Below, one piece after another: positions 5,352 to 6,256 of a stretch of 6,256 bases of DNA (its first letter is position 1; every line of letters starts with the position of its first letter). Location of the stretch: NCBI GenBank assembly GCA_023433685.1, contig JAEYUD010000091.1, forward strand, positions 1 through 6,256, read 5' to 3'. The DNA comes from Bacteroidota bacterium (GTDB lineage: Bacteria; Bacteroidota; Ignavibacteria; Ignavibacteriales; Ignavibacteriaceae). Position numbers and translations under genes: made by a program. The notes below the pieces were generated by a model. The model saw nothing but the letters and a program-made list of their open reading frames with translations. It had not been told where the DNA came from and ran no database searches.

Positions 5352-6256
5352 ATGAACGAGTCGAATCTACAGAAAACCCTTCAGAGAGCGTTTGTTTCTG
5401 ACGATCTGCTTACCCAGTGCATGCACTGTGGTATGTGCCTTCCCACGTGTCCAACCTATAATGTAACCAAACTCGAATCTTCCTCGCCCAGGGGAAGGAT
5501 CAGACTGATAAAATCGGTCGCGGAAGGTAAACTCGAGATAAATGATACATTTATAAATGAGATCAACTATTGTCTCGACTGTCAAGCCTGCGAAACCGCG
5601 TGTCCGGCCGGGGTGAAATATGGAGCAATAGTTGAAGCCGCGCGTGAGGAAGTATCGCGGAAAAACCTCGAACCGCTGAAGAACCGCTTTTTCAGAAGAT
5701 TCGGGCTTAATTTTGTGCTGGCTCATCAACCACTATTAAAACTCGTAGCGAAATTCCTCTATTTTTATCAGAATTCAGGTTTGCAAAGATTCCTCCACAG
5801 CGCCGGGTTTTTCAAGATACTCGGAACAGGACTCGAAAAAGCCGACCAGCTTTCACCCGCGATCTCGAAAAGATTCAGCAGTGACGTTATGGAAGAGGTT
5901 TATTCTCCCGCCGGAGCAGTAAGGTACAGAGTACTCCTGCCTCTCGGGTGCCTCATGGATGTCGCTTTTGCAGATATTCATTCCGATACCTTAAATGTAC
6001 TTCTTCAGCACGGCTGCGAAGTAATCATCCCCCGGAACCAGGGTTGCTGCGGTTCACTTCATGCCCACAATGGTGAGCAGAAAAAAGCCGTTAAACTTGC
6101 ACAAAAAACGTATGATCAGTTCAGCAACTACAAATTTGACTATATAATCTCCAACTCCGCGGGGTGCGGAGCGTATATGAAAGAGTATGGGCATGTGCTG
6201 GAGGAGTCACGGAGTCTCGAAGTCTCGGAGTCTCGAAGTCTCGAAGTCTCGGAGTC
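5352..6256 (+). CDS. glcF: Iron-sulfur subunit of glycolate/D-lactate oxidoreductase, GlcF type (3' end outside window; runs into a repeat)
   Basis: An open frame starts with ATG 1 nt after the glcD stop and has no stop before the window ends, giving 301 residues. Two [4Fe-4S] ferredoxin-type motifs are complete: C23-x2-C26-x2-C29-x3-CP (TQCMHCGMCLPTCP) and C74-x2-C77-x2-C80-x3-CP (YCLDCQACETACPAG). The first CCG domain follows: LLPLGCLMD (195-203), GCEVIIPRNQGCCGSLHAHN (221-240) and SNSAGCGAYMKEYGHVL (267-283). It would pass electrons from GlcD flavin towards the quinone pool or another acceptor. GlcF proteins are usually a little over 400 residues with a second CCG domain; that domain is absent here. 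From residue 284 the sequence becomes a tandem 8-bp DNA repeat translated as ESRSLEVS twice, where homologues continue with ordinary helical sequence. The gene is either interrupted or extended by the repeat, or the assembly is broken at this point. Identity of residues 1-283 is secure. Confidence 0.88.
   Translation, partial: MNESNLQKTLQRAFVSDDLLTQCMHCGMCLPTCPTYNVTKLESSSPRGRIRLIKSVAEGKLEINDTFINEINYCLDCQACETACPAGVKYGAIVEAAREEVSRKNLEPLKNRFFRRFGLNFVLAHQPLLKLVAKFLYFYQNSGLQRFLHSAGFFKILGTGLEKADQLSPAISKRFSSDVMEEVYSPAGAVRYRVLLPLGCLMDVAFADIHSDTLNVLLQHGCEVIIPRNQGCCGSLHAHNGEQKKAVKLAQKTYDQFSNYKFDYIISNSAGCGAYMKEYGHVLEESRSLEVSESRSLEVSE
6203..6256. repeat. Short tandem repeat, 8-bp unit G(G/A)AGTCTC, running off the window end
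   Basis: Five perfect 8-bp units lie in a row at 6211-6218 (GGAGTCTC), 6219-6226 (GAAGTCTC), 6227-6234 (GGAGTCTC), 6235-6242 and 6243-6250 (both GAAGTCTC), followed by a partial unit GGAGTC (6251-6256). They are preceded by a one-mismatch unit GGAGTCAC (6203-6210). The second base alternates G/A/G/A/A/G, so units differ only there. The unit contains no stop codon in any plus-strand frame, so the glcF frame stays open. Nothing similar occurs elsewhere in the window. Period 8 is not a multiple of 3, so gain or loss of one unit would shift the frame downstream. The full length is unknown because the array meets the window edge. Confidence 0.9.

Noticed and set aside
5367..5729. Minus-strand open frame of 120 codons antisense to the start of glcF
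   Set aside because: The plus strand here encodes two textbook ferredoxin-type cysteine motifs; the antisense frame shows none.
6203..6256. CRISPR array at the right edge
   Set aside because: The units are only 8 bp and directly abut without spacers, so this is a simple tandem repeat.

Overview
The window reads as one densely packed, entirely plus-strand gene cluster of seven genes, with the first and last cut by the window ends. Moderate GC, weak or missing Shine-Dalgarno sequences at most starts, and the character of the proteins suggest a member of the Bacteroidota/Chlorobi/Ignavibacteria lineage. That placement is an inference from protein style, not from a marker gene. No RNA gene, CRISPR array, transposase, phage gene or clear terminator was seen.

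Layout: the 3' part of a gene ending in a SAP/Rho-N-like helical domain after a Pro/Val/Lys-rich linker (1-345); after 36 nt, a membrane-anchored YbbR/CdaR-like protein (382-1293); thymidylate kinase tmk (1295-1921); a membrane-anchored S41 C-terminal processing protease with a PDZ domain (1923-3596); a 101-residue zinc-ribbon protein with a C-terminal membrane helix (3597-3902); a GlcD-type FAD-linked 2-hydroxyacid oxidase/dehydrogenase subunit (3899-5350); and the 5' two thirds of its iron-sulfur partner GlcF (5352 to the window end). From 382 onward the gaps are 1, 1, 0, -4 and 1 nt, so these genes are almost certainly co-transcribed and probably translationally coupled.

Functionally the cluster mixes envelope work (YbbR-like protein, S41 protease, zinc-ribbon membrane protein), nucleotide synthesis (Tmk) and a two-gene flavin/iron-sulfur oxidoreductase module (GlcD-GlcF, with no GlcE between them) that would oxidise glycolate, D-lactate or a similar 2-hydroxyacid and pass electrons onward. 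The genes look mainly housekeeping.

The one clearly unusual structure is at the right edge. The glcF reading frame runs straight into a tandem array of an 8-bp unit, G(G/A)AGTCTC, which continues to the last base of the window. It stays open in the glcF frame and encodes a perfect 8-residue repeat, but it sits where normal GlcF sequence should continue. It is either a short-tandem-repeat insertion in glcF or an assembly break/misjoin at a repeat.
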